From assembly GCF_000718005.1 (NCBI RefSeq), contig NZ_JODV01000004.1: a DNA stretch of 64,000 nucleotides. The stretch is one strand, 5' to 3'. Each line of letters begins with the position of its first letter. Within the stretch, counting starts at the first letter, position 1. The notes beneath the pieces were generated by a model, which saw only the letters and a program-made list of their open reading frames with translations, was not told the origin of the DNA and did no database searches. Positions 27,571-37,027 of the stretch are shown in pieces. A program made the position numbers and the translations under genes. This DNA comes from Actinoalloteichus_B caeruleus (lineage in GTDB: Bacteria > Actinomycetota > Actinomycetes > Mycobacteriales > Pseudonocardiaceae).

Positions 27571-28536
27571 ATGTCCCGCTGGGAGCGCCTGCAGAGCGTC
27601 CTGGTGGCGGCGGCCGCCGGCGGTGGCCTCGCGGTGGGCGTGGCCTGGCCCGTGGGCGCCGTGCTGGAGCACCTGGTGCTGCCGGCGCTACTGCTGATGC
27701 TCGTCTGCGTCTTCGCGCGACTCGACGCCGCCCAGCTCGGGGCGGTCCGCCGGGCTGGGGCGGTCGTCACGACCAGCCTGGTCCTCAACTTCGTCTGGAC
27801 ACCGCTGCTGGCGTGGGCTCTGGGGTCGGGGCTGCTGGGAGACGCGCCGGACCTGCGGATAGGCCTGTTGCTGCTGCTCGTCACCCCCTGCACCGACTGG
27901 TACCTGGTCTTCACCTCACTGGCCCGGGGTCACCTGGGTCTCGCCGCCGCGCTGCTGCCGGTGAACCTCGTGCTCCAACTGGTACTGCTCCCCGTGTACG
28001 TGGTGCTGCTGGGCGGGCCGGCCGCCATGGTGGACGCGGGGACCCTGGTCGAGGCCGTCCTCGTCGTCCTGGTCGTCCCGCTCGCGTTGGGCCTGGGGCT
28101 CCGCTGGGGCACCGGCCGGTGGCGCGGACCGGCGTGGCGCGACCGCGTGCTGGACGGCCCGGCGGGAGCGTTGGTGCTGCCCCTGCTCTGCGTGGCCGTG
28201 TTCGCGATGTTCGCCTGGCAGGCGCGCACCGTCGTCGAACACGGGTCCGCGCTGCTCGCCCTGCTGATCCCCCTGCTGGTCTTCTTCGTCGTCACGCCGC
28301 TGCTGGCCGTGGGGACCGGACGTGCGCTGCGCCTGCCCGCCGACCAACGGGTGACGTTGACGATGACCACCACGGCCCGCAACTCGCCGATCGCGTTGGC
28401 CGTGGCGGTTGCCGCGTTCCCGGACCGCCCGTTGATCGCCGTGGCGCTGGTGGTGGGGCCGCTGCTGGAACTGCCGGTGCTCGCCCTGCTCAGCCAGGTC
28501 GTCCGGGTGCGGGAACCAGCTGGTTCGACGGGCTGA
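27571..28536 (+). CDS. ACR3/bile acid:sodium symporter (BASS) superfamily transporter
   Basis: A 321-residue protein from ATG 27571 (MSRWERLQSVLVAAAAGGGL); the upstream frame lacks hydrophobic content. About ten membrane helices. The segment LLLLLVTPCTDWYLVFTSLA contains the T-P-C-T-D-W motif typical of ACR3 arsenite permeases and their relatives, and TMTTTARNSPIALAVAVAAF matches the paired discontinuous helix. Actinobacterial proteins of this type are annotated as arsenic resistance proteins. No ArsR or ArsC gene is adjacent, so the substrate is uncertain. Confidence 0.82.
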   Translation: MSRWERLQSVLVAAAAGGGLAVGVAWPVGAVLEHLVLPALLLMLVCVFARLDAAQLGAVRRAGAVVTTSLVLNFVWTPLLAWALGSGLLGDAPDLRIGLLLLLVTPCTDWYLVFTSLARGHLGLAAALLPVNLVLQLVLLPVYVVLLGGPAAMVDAGTLVEAVLVVLVVPLALGLGLRWGTGRWRGPAWRDRVLDGPAGALVLPLLCVAVFAMFAWQARTVVEHGSALLALLIPLLVFFVVTPLLAVGTGRALRLPADQRVTLTMTTTARNSPIALAVAVAAFPDRPLIAVALVVGPLLELPVLALLSQVVRVREPAGSTG

Positions 28537-29667
28537 GCGGCGGGTGGCGTGGCCAACGCCGCCGGACTGGCCCGTGCGCCGCCCGGGTTCCAGGAGCTGC
28601 CCCGGAATCCCCAGCCTGGGAGGGAGCGGACGTCGAGATCCGGGAGGCCCCGGGGACGGCGGGGCATGGGAAGCCGTCCCGGGTGGCGGGACGGCGCACT
28701 CCCGGCCCACCGCTCTACCGACGAGTTTCCTTCACGCGGGCTGGCGACCGGCCCTGGGCGAGCGGTGAAGCTCCGCGTTGCCGGGGCCTGTTGGCGGCGC
28801 GCTTCGTCGCCAGCGGACGCGCCCGGACCCCCACCGCGCCCCGCGCCACACGAGCTCCCGCGCGCCGAGCGGATCGAGGTGCGTTCCGCACAGCACGGAA
28901 GTGCCGCACCCGGACCGCTAACCGGAGGGGACGAGCGAGGAGTTCTCGGCGCCACCAACGCCGAACCACCCCGCTGGCGCGTCCTGCGGCGGGGACCGCA
29001 CGCCAGAGGGCCGCCGCGCCTCCGCCGAACGGCGACAGCACGCCGGTCACTCCCCGGACCGGCCCTGCTCGCGGCGTACGGGCACCCCGTCGTGACCGTC
29101 GCCCACGTACCATCGACACGGCGGCTGATCCACCATCACGACGGTGATCGGCCTGCCCCGGATCAGCTCCCCGATCCCCTCGCGGTCGAACGGGGCAGGG
29201 CCATCACCGCATCGCGTCCGACGGCCGCAGTACGAACCCACCTCCCCGCCGACCCGCCCCGGCGGGAACCGCCATCAACGGGGCTCGTCCTCGCCTGCGC
29301 CGTTCGCCGTAGCGCGGCGGACAGCCTCCTGGACAGCTCGCGAGGCACCTAGTCGACTGTCAACACTGCCCGTCCTGGGTCGCGCAGACCCTCGACCTGC
29401 CGGTGAGCAGGACGAAGCACCCTTCACACAGGCGGCACCGCGCCCACACCGCCGGCCGGCCAGACGCTCGCTCTCCCTCCCCGGTGTCCCCGGTCACGGC
29501 CGTCGGTGCGGTACCAGTAGTCCGCCGGCACCCACCAGGTGCCGGTTGGTCAGCGGCCGACGACGGAACGACCTGCCGAGCGGCATGGGGCCTCGTACGG
29601 GGTCGGACGCCGTCGGCGGTAGCCACCCCGCAGGTCGAATCGGTCGCGTGGAAGACAGGAGCGTGGA
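28537..29667. other. 1.1-kb region without a convincing gene
   Basis: No intact gene is recognised. Two - strand stretches look protein-like: ELIRGRPITVVMVDQPPCRW (within 29047-29241) and WARCRLCEGCFVLLTGRSRV (within 29360-29716), each near a stop codon. They could be fragments of one decayed gene, but no family is recognised. Confidence 0.3.
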
Positions 29668-30618
29668 ATGCCCCTTGGAACAGGACGGTCAGCCCGCCGT
29701 CGTCACCTCCCCGCACTGGTCGCTCTCGCCGGCGCGGTCGCCCTGCCCGTGGGCCTCCTCCCCGCTCTCGGCGGCACCGCGACAGCCGGGGCGGAAGCAG
29801 CTGAGGCCCCCACCCAGGTGCTCTTCGACGACTTCGACTACACGAGCCACACCGACCCGCGCCTGCGGGAACGCGGCTGGAGCGTGCGGAACTACCCGGG
29901 AGGTCCCGGTATCGGCGGTGACACCTGGTCGGCCGCCAACATCAGCTTCCGGTCGGAGGGGGCGGGGGCGGTGTTGCGGCTGGAGGCGACGACCGACGGC
30001 ACGGTGGCCGGCACCTCCCAGGCGCAGATCAACACCCAACGCCGTTTCCACCACGGCACCTACGCGGCCAGGGTGCGGTTCACCGACACCCCGGTGAGCG
30101 GCCCCGACGGCGACCAGGTCCTCCAGACCTTCTACACCATCACTCCCCTGCGCTGGGACTACGACCCGGAGTACGGGGAACTGGACTTCGAGTACCTGCC
30201 CAACGGCGGCTGGGGGCAGCCGTCCTCGGCGCTGTTCCTGACCAGCTGGGACACCTACCGGCCCGATCCGTGGGACGCGCGCAACGAGTCGACCGTCCGC
30301 CCAGGATCGCTGGAGGGCTGGCACGACCTGGTGGTGCAGGCCGACGGCGGTACCCGGACGATCCGCTACTACCTGGACGGTCAGCTCGTCGCCGAGCACG
30401 GCGGCCCGAACTACCCGGCCAGCCGGATGAGCATCGACTTCAACCAATGGTTCATCCCGGAGGGCTTCGTGGGGAGTTCGGCGAGCCGGACCTACGAGCA
30501 GGAGGTCGACTGGGTGTACCACGCGAAGGACGAGATCCTCAGCCCCGCCGAGGTGGCCGCGCAGGTAGCGGCCCAACGCGCCGCCGGAATCCCCCACCTG
30601 GACACCATCACGGAGTGA
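29668..30618 (+). CDS. Secreted glycoside hydrolase family 16 protein
   Basis: A 316-residue protein with a signal peptide (Arg-rich n-region, LPALVALAGAVALPVGLLPA, cleavage near residue 41). The rest is a beta-jelly-roll. The GH16 catalytic motif E-x-D-x-E is present as GELDFEYLP (about residues 170-178), preceded by the substrate-cleft segment TFYTITPLRWDYDPEY. Members cleave beta-1,3/1,4-glucans or galactans; specificity cannot be read here. The C-terminus carries a short Ala-rich helix. Monocistronic and followed by an inverted repeat. Confidence 0.88.
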   Translation: MPLGTGRSARRRHLPALVALAGAVALPVGLLPALGGTATAGAEAAEAPTQVLFDDFDYTSHTDPRLRERGWSVRNYPGGPGIGGDTWSAANISFRSEGAGAVLRLEATTDGTVAGTSQAQINTQRRFHHGTYAARVRFTDTPVSGPDGDQVLQTFYTITPLRWDYDPEYGELDFEYLPNGGWGQPSSALFLTSWDTYRPDPWDARNESTVRPGSLEGWHDLVVQADGGTRTIRYYLDGQLVAEHGGPNYPASRMSIDFNQWFIPEGFVGSSASRTYEQEVDWVYHAKDEILSPAEVAAQVAAQRAAGIPHLDTITE

Positions 30619-30637
30619 GCCCGGTACGCCACGCCAG

Positions 30638-30724
30638 CCGGAGCACCCAGGGACATACCGCTCCGCCGAGTGCTCCGGCCTGGCTGGGTCCACAGGATGC
30701 TCCGGCCTGGTTGAGTTCACAGGC
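30638..30724 (+). repeat. Inverted and tandem repeat downstream of the GH16 gene
   Basis: CCGGAGCAC (30638-30646) pairs with GTGCTCCGG (30670-30678), a 9-bp stem and possible terminator. The right arm lies at the start of a 27-nt tandem repeat (30671-30697 and 30698-30724; unit begins TGCTCCGGCCTGG, four mismatches). Nothing else is recognised between the GH16 gene and the MFS gene. Confidence 0.45.
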
Positions 30725-30901
30725 GGAGGCTGCCCACGGCGCGCGAACGGTCACCTCGCAGCGTCACGACACTGTGGTACTCCGCACCGAGGGCGTTCAC
30801 CGTGGCGGGAACCGGGAATCAGGGACGTTGGGCTCAACGACCGAATGGTGCGGCCGACACCCTGCTGGGCGTCGGCCCCACCGCTCCTCCACTCGCTCAG
30901 C

Positions 30902-32236
30902 TCAGCTCGCCGGCTGGCCAGCCTGGCGGGTGTCCGGGGTGCGGACCCGGCCGAAGAACGCCAGCAGCAGCGCACCGGTCAGGGCCACCACGGCGGCGAC
31001 CGTGAAGGTGCCCGTCCAGCCGAGGGACGAGTCCACCAGGTACCCGGTGATCATCGGCGCGATGATCGACGCGGTCGTGGCGAACATCTGCATGGCGCCC
31101 GACACCGAGCCGTACCGCGAGCCGGGCACCGCCTCACCCACGATGAGCCAGTACTGGGCGCCGGTGAAGTACAGCAGGAACACCACGACCGTCATCAGCG
31201 CGACCGCGCTGCCCGTGCCGCTGACCGTGCCGATCGAGCCGAACAGCAGGCCGGTGGCGGCCAGGCAGATCACGACGGTCCAACGCCGGGGGGCCACCGA
31301 CTTGCCGGTGCGCCGCACCAACCAGTCGGTGAACGCGCCCCCCAGCGCCAGGCCGATGCACCCGCCCACCCAGGGGATGGCGCCGGTGACGGCGAGATCG
31401 CTGAGGTCGATGCCCCGCTCGTTCACCAGGTACGTGGGGAACCAGTTGAGGAACGTCCACAGGATCCAGGCGTACCCGAAGAACGCCACCGCCGTCGTCC
31501 ACACCGCCGGCAGCGTCAGGTAGCGCCACCACGGTTCCGCGTTCGCGTCGGCGTCGGCGTCGTCCTCGGCGGCCGGGGCGGCGTCCTGGCGGATGTGCGC
31601 CAGTTCGCCCTTCGACACCCAGGGATGCTGCTCGGGGGTGTCGCGGACGACGACGAACCAGCCGATGGCGAAGAGGACACCCAGAACACCGAAGATGATG
31701 AAGGGCAGCCGCCAGTTGCCCTGGGTGGCGTCCATGATCGCCACGACGACCGGGGTGCCGATCGCCCCACCCAACGGGGTGGCGGCGTTGGCGATGCCGA
31801 CCGCCGTGCCCAGTTCCTTCTTCGGGAACCAGTTGTGCATGACCTTCGCGGTGACCGTGGCCTGGGGCCCTTCACCGGCTCCGAACAGCAACCGGATGAT
31901 GAGGAGGCTGACGAAGCCGACGCCGGCCGCGGTCAGCGCGGTGAACACCGACCAGGCGATGGCTGCCCACCCCATCACCTTGGCCGGGCCGAACTTGTCG
32001 GCCAGCCACCCGCCGATGAAGCCGAACGGCGAGTAGGTGAAGGCGAAGGCGGCCAGGATCCAGCCGAACGCGGCGTTGGAGAAGCCGAACTCGGTGATGA
32101 TCAGCGGGGCGGCCACGCCGATGACGGCCCGGTCCGCGTAGTTGAGCATCAGGATCATGAAGTTCGAGGCGAGGATCGCGAACCGGGTTCGTGATCTCTT
32201 CTCGGTGGAGGCCTCGGTGGAGGTGGGGGCGGTCAT
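30902..32236 (-). CDS. MFS transporter, sugar-acid (ACS-type) family
   Basis: 444 residues from ATG 32236 (MTAPTSTEASTEKRSRTRFA); a longer frame upstream is only read-through into the neighbouring gene's shadow. Twelve membrane helices with the MFS loop motif GGWLADKFGPAKVMGW (about residues 76-91) and a central acidic loop of about 40 residues. The opening NFMILMLNYADRAVIGVAAP is typical of the anion:cation symporter family that imports hexuronates, glucarate and galactonate. It is the last gene of the leftward arm of the sugar-acid regulon, so it probably imports the substrate. Confidence 0.9.
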   Translation of the reverse strand: MTAPTSTEASTEKRSRTRFAILASNFMILMLNYADRAVIGVAAPLIITEFGFSNAAFGWILAAFAFTYSPFGFIGGWLADKFGPAKVMGWAAIAWSVFTALTAAGVGFVSLLIIRLLFGAGEGPQATVTAKVMHNWFPKKELGTAVGIANAATPLGGAIGTPVVVAIMDATQGNWRLPFIIFGVLGVLFAIGWFVVVRDTPEQHPWVSKGELAHIRQDAAPAAEDDADADANAEPWWRYLTLPAVWTTAVAFFGYAWILWTFLNWFPTYLVNERGIDLSDLAVTGAIPWVGGCIGLALGGAFTDWLVRRTGKSVAPRRWTVVICLAATGLLFGSIGTVSGTGSAVALMTVVVFLLYFTGAQYWLIVGEAVPGSRYGSVSGAMQMFATTASIIAPMITGYLVDSSLGWTGTFTVAAVVALTGALLLAFFGRVRTPDTRQAGQPAS

Positions 32237-32313
32237 GGCGGTTGTCCTTCTGGGTGGCGCGGGCCGCGGGGTTCGTGTGACACGGGCCGGGCGGCGTGGA
32301 CGAGCGCTGCTGG

Positions 32314-33648
32314 TCAGAAGTAGCAGCGGGCCACCGAGACGACGGTGTCGTCGTCGGCGGCGATGACCGCGGAGAGCCAGCGGTCGTGGGCGGTGCACGG
32401 ATGGGAGATGCCCAGGCGCACCAGGTCGGAGGGCCCGAGGTCGGCGTCCGGTGGGACGGTGAGGAAGGCGTGCTGGTCGTTGAGCGCGGTGACCTGCCAT
32501 CCCGTGGTGGGGCGGGGTGACCCGCCCCGGTGGTCCCTGGCCTCGATGGGGAGTGGGAGCCCTTCGTCGTAGTTCAGCTCCCGTCGGCCGGCTCCGAGGA
32601 TGACCTGGTCGGGGGTGGGCCTGGTGAGCACCGGTGCCCACACCTCGATGGCGGGGGCGAGCCTGGCCACCTCGGCCGGGTCGGAGCCCGAGCCGTCGAG
32701 TGGGGACAGTGCGTGGTAGAGGCCCTGGTCGTGGGTGAGGTAGGCACCGGGCCGGGCGATCACGCGGACGGGGACGTCGGCGGGCCACCCGGTGGCGAGT
32801 TCCTCGCCGACCAGGTCGAAGTAGAGGCTGCCGCCAGCGGAGACCACGTATTCGGGGAGCCGGGGGTCGCGGTGCGCGAGGACGGTGTCCATGGCGGCCC
32901 GCACCCAGCTGAGGTAGTCGCGCACGGCGCGCAGGCCTTCGCTGCCCCGCGAGTGGCTGACCGACCCCTCGTACCCGGATACGCCGGCCAGGGCGAGCGT
33001 GGGGTTGGCGCGCACGGCGTCGATCGTGGCGGCCAGGGCGGCGGTGTCCCGGCAGCCGCCGCGTCCGCCTTCGTGGCCGACCTCCACGAGAACGGGCAGG
33101 GGGCGGTTGGGGTCCTGGTCGGCGAGGGCGTCGGCCAGCACGGCGACGCCGGCCGGGGAGTCCACGTAGCAGGAGAAGCGCCGTTCCGGGTCCTCCCCGA
33201 GCCACTGGGCCGCCTCGACGGCGAAGGCCCGGTCGACGAGCTGGTTGGCCAGCAGGATGCGGTCGTGACCGGCGGCCATGAACACCCGGGCCTGGAACGG
33301 GTTGGCCACGGTGACGCCCCACGCTCCGGCGCGGAGCGCGTAGTCGGCCACCTGCGGGGAGGCGGACGTCTTCAGGTGGGGCGCCAGCGACATGCCCCGG
33401 TCGGCGGCGAAGAGGGCCATCAGTTCCGCGTTGTGGCGCAGCGCGGAGTCCCGCAGCACGAGCAGGGGGAAGCCGAAGTCCCCGTCGAAGATCCGGCGTC
33501 CGGAGTCACCCAGTTGGGCGAGGGTCTGGTGCGCGGCCGCCGGAGGCAGCCCCTTGAACCGCCAGCCGATCGCGCCGTCGTCGATGAACCCGGGTTCCGG
33601 GCGTGCGGGGGTGGTGGGGGTGCGGGTGGTTCCGGTGTTGTCCGTCAT
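32314..33648 (-). CDS. Fold-type III PLP enzyme (D-threonine aldolase/D-serine dehydratase-like; predicted amino sugar-acid deaminase)
   Basis: A 444-residue protein with an N-terminal alanine-racemase-like barrel. The PLP lysine lies in SLAPHLKTSASPQ (about residues 85-97), and the C-terminal metal site motif GISHPCTAHDRWL matches the H-P-C-T of D-serine dehydratases and D-threonine aldolases. Its start overlaps the M20 gene stop by 4 nt (ATGA). The same protein family has been reported to include D-glucosaminate dehydratases, which yield KDG and ammonia. With KDG kinase, KDPG aldolase and RidA beside it, that activity fits better here than D-threonine cleavage. Family assignment is firm; substrate is inferred. 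Confidence 0.85.
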   Translation of the reverse strand: MTDNTGTTRTPTTPARPEPGFIDDGAIGWRFKGLPPAAAHQTLAQLGDSGRRIFDGDFGFPLLVLRDSALRHNAELMALFAADRGMSLAPHLKTSASPQVADYALRAGAWGVTVANPFQARVFMAAGHDRILLANQLVDRAFAVEAAQWLGEDPERRFSCYVDSPAGVAVLADALADQDPNRPLPVLVEVGHEGGRGGCRDTAALAATIDAVRANPTLALAGVSGYEGSVSHSRGSEGLRAVRDYLSWVRAAMDTVLAHRDPRLPEYVVSAGGSLYFDLVGEELATGWPADVPVRVIARPGAYLTHDQGLYHALSPLDGSGSDPAEVARLAPAIEVWAPVLTRPTPDQVILGAGRRELNYDEGLPLPIEARDHRGGSPRPTTGWQVTALNDQHAFLTVPPDADLGPSDLVRLGISHPCTAHDRWLSAVIAADDDTVVSVARCYF

Positions 33649-34796
33649 CGTGCCTGCGCTCCCTTTGTGTCGAGGACCGGGCTGCGGAGCAGCTCTCCCA
33701 CCACCTTGCGGGCAGCGTGGAGTTCGTCCAAGGGCACGAACTCCGCCGGCGTGTGCGCCTGGGCGATCGCGCCGGGGCCGAAGACGACGCAGGGCACGCC
33801 GTCGAGGGCGATCTTGGACGCGTCGGTGCCGTGTCCCACGCCCTTGGCCTCCGGGTTGTGCCCTGCCCCGGCCAGCACGGACGCGACGGAGCGGACGAAC
33901 GGGTCCTCGGGGTCTGTTTCCAGGGCGTAGTCGACGATGTGGGGTTCGGCGACGTCGACGCCCTCGGGCCAGCGGCGGAGGAGTTCGTCGCGGAGTTCTC
34001 CCCACACCTGGTGGGGGTCCTCGCCGGCGACGGTGCGGCGGTCGATGGTCAGGGTGGTGCTCTCGGGCAGGACGTTGGGGCCGGAACCGCCGTCGATCAT
34101 GGTGACGGCGAGGGAGGGCGGTCCCACCAGGGGACGCGCCTTGGCGTCGAGGGCCGGGGCGTACTCGTCGGCGAGGTAGTCCACGATGCGGGCGGCGGTG
34201 GTGATCGGGTTGGTCTTGCCCCACGGTTCCGAACTGTGTCCGCCGGGCCCGCGAGCGGTGATCCGGCAGCGCATGCAGCCCTTGTGGGCGGTGACCATGC
34301 GCAGCGAGGTGGGTTCGCCGATGACGGCGCCGACCGGGTTGATGCCCTGGTCTCGCAGTGCGAGGACGCCCCGGTAGATGTGTTCCTCGTCGACGACGCC
34401 GGCGAGGGTGACGGTGTGGGGGCGGGGGCCGCCGGCGGCGAGTTCTGCCATGGCGGTGAGGAACACCGCGAGGGGCCCCTTGGCGTCGCAGGAGCCCCGT
34501 CCGTAGAGGAGGCCGTCGCGGATGGTGGGTTCGAACGGGGGCACGGTCATGCCCTCGGTCTCGACGGTGTCGAGGTGGGTCTCCAGCAGGATCGTGTCCG
34601 CGCTGTCGCCGGGGACGGTGACGACGACGTTGTACCGGCCGTCGAGGACCTCGTGGAGGTCGGCGGTCATGCCGTGCCGCCGGGCCCAGTCGGCGACGAA
34701 CTCGGCGAGCGGTGTTTCGGCGGGTTCGTCGCGTCCCCTCGGGTTGACGCTGGGGATGCGGATCAGCTGCGACACGAGGTCGACGACGTCAGTCAT
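33645..34796 (-). CDS. M20 family metallopeptidase/deacylase (ArgE/DapE-like)
   Basis: A 383-residue protein from ATG 34796 (MTDVVDLVSQLIRIPSVNPR). The metal-binding motifs are visible: LLETHLDTV (H and D), YGRGSCDAKGPLA (bridging D), VVDEEH (catalytic E plus E), and a C-terminal AQAHTPAEF His. The dimerisation domain contains GPGGHSSEPWG. Family members hydrolyse amide bonds of N-acyl amino acids or small peptides. In this operon it would remove the acyl group from an N-acylated amino sugar acid before deamination; that is inference. An upstream frame continues into the frameshifted KDPG aldolase gene and is not the native start. Confidence 0.88.
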   Translation of the reverse strand: MTDVVDLVSQLIRIPSVNPRGRDEPAETPLAEFVADWARRHGMTADLHEVLDGRYNVVVTVPGDSADTILLETHLDTVETEGMTVPPFEPTIRDGLLYGRGSCDAKGPLAVFLTAMAELAAGGPRPHTVTLAGVVDEEHIYRGVLALRDQGINPVGAVIGEPTSLRMVTAHKGCMRCRITARGPGGHSSEPWGKTNPITTAARIVDYLADEYAPALDAKARPLVGPPSLAVTMIDGGSGPNVLPESTTLTIDRRTVAGEDPHQVWGELRDELLRRWPEGVDVAEPHIVDYALETDPEDPFVRSVASVLAGAGHNPEAKGVGHGTDASKIALDGVPCVVFGPGAIAQAHTPAEFVPLDELHAARKVVGELLRSPVLDTKGAQAR

Positions 34797-34897
34797 GACT
34801 CCTCCTGGTCCGCCGCCGGGAACACGGCGGTGTGTTGGTGGTGCGGGCGGTTCGGGGGTTGGCTGGTCGGGGACGGCGCGGTGTCGGGTGGGGCCGG

Positions 34898-35618
34898 TCA
34901 GGCGACCGCCTCGGGGGTCGGGTGGTCCGGCGTCGCGGGTCGAGCGCGGAGCGCCCGGACGAACTCGGCGGCGCGGCGGGTGAGGGCGGGCCAGTCGCCG
35001 GCGGCGATGGCCGGCGGGGGCGACGTCGGTGCCGGCGGCGACGGCGAACGCGCCGGCTGCCAGGTACGCGGCGGCGTCGCGCGCGGTGACACCCCCGGAG
35101 GGCACCAGCGGGGTGGTGGGCAGAGGGCCGGCGAGGTCGCGGACGTAGCGGGGGCCGAGCCGGTTCGCGGGGAAGACCTTGACGGCGGCGGCTCCGAGAT
35201 CCTGGGCGGTGAGCACCTCACTGGGGGTGAACGCGCCGAGCAGGACGGGGAGGCCGAGGTCGTGGGCCGCCTCGGCGACCTCGGGGCGGAGGCCTGGGGT
35301 GACGAGGAAACGGGCTCCGGAGTCGGCGGCGGCCCTGGCCTGGTCCGCGGTGCGGACGGTGCCGGCCCCGACGATGGCCCCGGTCTCCGCCGAGGTGTCC
35401 GAGGCGCGGCGGAGGTGGCGGGACAGGTCGGGGGTGGTGAAGGTGAACTCGACGATGCGCAGGCCGCCGGCGGTGAGTGCCGCCGTGAGCTCGGCGGCGT
35501 CCGGGAGAGTGCTGGCTCGGACGACGACGAGGGCGCGGTCAGTCGCGAGGGCTTCCACGGCGGGGTGGGCCTCGGGTGGTGACGAGCCCGGGGAGACGCG
35601 GGGTTCCCTGGCGGTCAT
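34898..35618 (-). pseudogene. eda: KDPG aldolase-like gene with an apparent one-base frameshift near its 3' end
   Basis: From ATG 35618 the protein reads as a normal 2-keto-3-deoxy-6-phosphogluconate aldolase: IVEFTFTTP (catalytic Glu), IVGAGTV, FLVTPGL, and Lys in AAVKVFPAN. At about 35023-35031 a run of five C (on the coding strand) shifts the frame. Removing one C restores AGTDVAPPAIAAGDWPALTR through to the stop at 34898-34900, giving about 240 residues. As written, the frame instead runs on without a stop into the M20 gene. The defect removes only the last 45 residues or so. It may be a sequencing error in a homopolymer, a recent mutation, or slippage. Confidence 0.8.
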
Positions 35619-35744
35619 CGTGTTGCTCCTTGTGCTGGCGAGCCACCGGTGGTCGGCCGGGTGACGGCGATGTCGGGGTGTTGGCCGGATGGTGGCGCGG
35701 TCGCCGTGGGTTCCGTCGAGAGCCGGGAACGACCCCACCACTCA

Positions 35745-35773
35745 TATTGCGTCATATGCAACGCTTATTGCGT
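35745..35773. promoter_or_regulatory. Operator/promoter region of the divergent sugar-acid regulon
   Basis: A rare AT-rich island between the divergent arms. TATTGCGT occurs at 35745-35752 and 35766-35773, exactly 21 bp (two helical turns) apart. TTGCGTCATATGCAA (35747-35761) is an imperfect palindrome with TTGC/GCAA arms. An IclR regulator lies in one arm, making this its probable binding site. The start-to-start gap is 310 bp and holds no gene. Confidence 0.6.
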
Positions 35774-35928
35774 ATTTCGATTGGGAGGTTGTAGCATTCG
35801 ACCGCGCCGGGGTCAATGGCGGACCACGGCACCCGGACTGGCCGGGACGGACCAGGAACACGCCGCCACCTGGCGGTAGCAGGCACGACCGGCCGGAGCA
35901 CCGCGCCGACCTCGACCAAGGAGCGTTC

Positions 35929-36966
35929 ATGCCCCTGCCAGCCCAGCGCCCGCCGCGAGCCGTGTGCGTCGGCGAGTCGATGGTGGTGCTGGTGCCGCAC
36001 CGGACCGGACCGCTGGAACACGCCGAGGAGTTCCGGCGCTATGCCGGCGGCGCCGAGTCGAACGTGGCCGGTGCGCTCGCCGGACTCGGCGTCGACACCT
36101 CCTGGGTGTCCCGCCTGGGCGACGACGGATTCGGTCGGTACCTGCGGGCGGACATCGCCGACCGCGGGGTGGACGTTTCCGCCGTCGAGATCGACCCGCT
36201 CCGCCCGACCGGCCTCTACGTCAAGGAGACCGGCGACGGAACCGGGGACCTCCCCGCCGGGCGCAGCCGCATGCACTACTACCGTGCCGGGTCAGCGGCC
36301 TCCGCGATGTCCCCGGACCTGGTCTCCGGCGGGCCGGCGCGCGACCTGCTGGACCGTGCCGACCTGGTCCACGTCACCGGCATCACGGCCGGGATCTCCG
36401 ACTCCGCCACCGACCTGCTGTGGCACCTGCTCTCCAGGCCCAGGCCGTCCACCACCGTCAGCTTCGACCTGAACTGGCGCCCCGGCCTCTGGCACGGACG
36501 CGACCCCGCCGTGCTCGGACGCCTCTGCGCGCTCGCCGACGTCGTCCTCCTCGGAGCCGACGAGGCCGCCGAGGTGCTGGGCAGCTCGTCCCCCGCCCGC
36601 CTCCGCGAACTCCTCCCGAACCCCGACATGCTGGTCGTCAAGAACGACGCGCACGACGCGATCGCCGTGGACCGGACCGGCGCCGAGGTCGTCGTGCCCG
36701 CCCTCGACGTCGAGGTGGTGGAACCCGTGGGAGCGGGTGACGCCTTCGCCGCCGGCTACCTCGCCGGCACCCTCCGGGACCTGCCGGTGGCGCACCGCCT
36801 CCGCCTCGGGCACCTGTGCGCCGCCCGCGCGTTGGCCGTGCCCGGCGACCACGGCGTTCCCCCCTCCCCCGCGACCATCACCGCGCTCCTGGCCCGCGCC
36901 GATGACGAATGGGCGCGGACCAGGGTGAGCCGGCTGGGCGTCGACACCCCGCCGGTAGCGTCGTGA
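35929..36966 (+). CDS. kdgK: PfkB family carbohydrate kinase, probable 2-keto-3-deoxygluconate kinase
   Basis: A 345-residue protein from ATG 35929 (MPLPAQRPPRAVCVGESMVV), preceded by AAGGAG; an in-frame extension to 35689 runs through the operator and is rejected. PfkB signatures: the N-terminal GGAESNVAGALAGLG substrate lobe and the C-terminal EPVGAGDAFAAGYLAG, with the catalytic Asp of GAGD. The neighbouring KDPG aldolase makes KDG the most likely substrate (KDG to KDPG). First gene of the rightward arm, followed by the IclR gene after 61 nt. Confidence 0.85.
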   Translation: MPLPAQRPPRAVCVGESMVVLVPHRTGPLEHAEEFRRYAGGAESNVAGALAGLGVDTSWVSRLGDDGFGRYLRADIADRGVDVSAVEIDPLRPTGLYVKETGDGTGDLPAGRSRMHYYRAGSAASAMSPDLVSGGPARDLLDRADLVHVTGITAGISDSATDLLWHLLSRPRPSTTVSFDLNWRPGLWHGRDPAVLGRLCALADVVLLGADEAAEVLGSSSPARLRELLPNPDMLVVKNDAHDAIAVDRTGAEVVVPALDVEVVEPVGAGDAFAAGYLAGTLRDLPVAHRLRLGHLCAARALAVPGDHGVPPSPATITALLARADDEWARTRVSRLGVDTPPVAS

Positions 36967-37027
36967 CGGCGGAACCAGGAGGCGGGCGACGAACGCGTCG
37001 ACCACGCCCGGACCAGGAGGTGGGAGC

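Noticed and set aside
30902..33322. An 806-residue leftward frame leading into the MFS transporter
   Set aside because: The first 360 residues are a frame-shadow of the PLP enzyme gene. The native transporter start is ATG 32236.
33645..35741. A genuine KDPG aldolase-deacylase fusion protein
   Set aside because: The linker between the domains is arginine/proline shadow sequence, and removing one base restores a normal aldolase C-terminus and stop.
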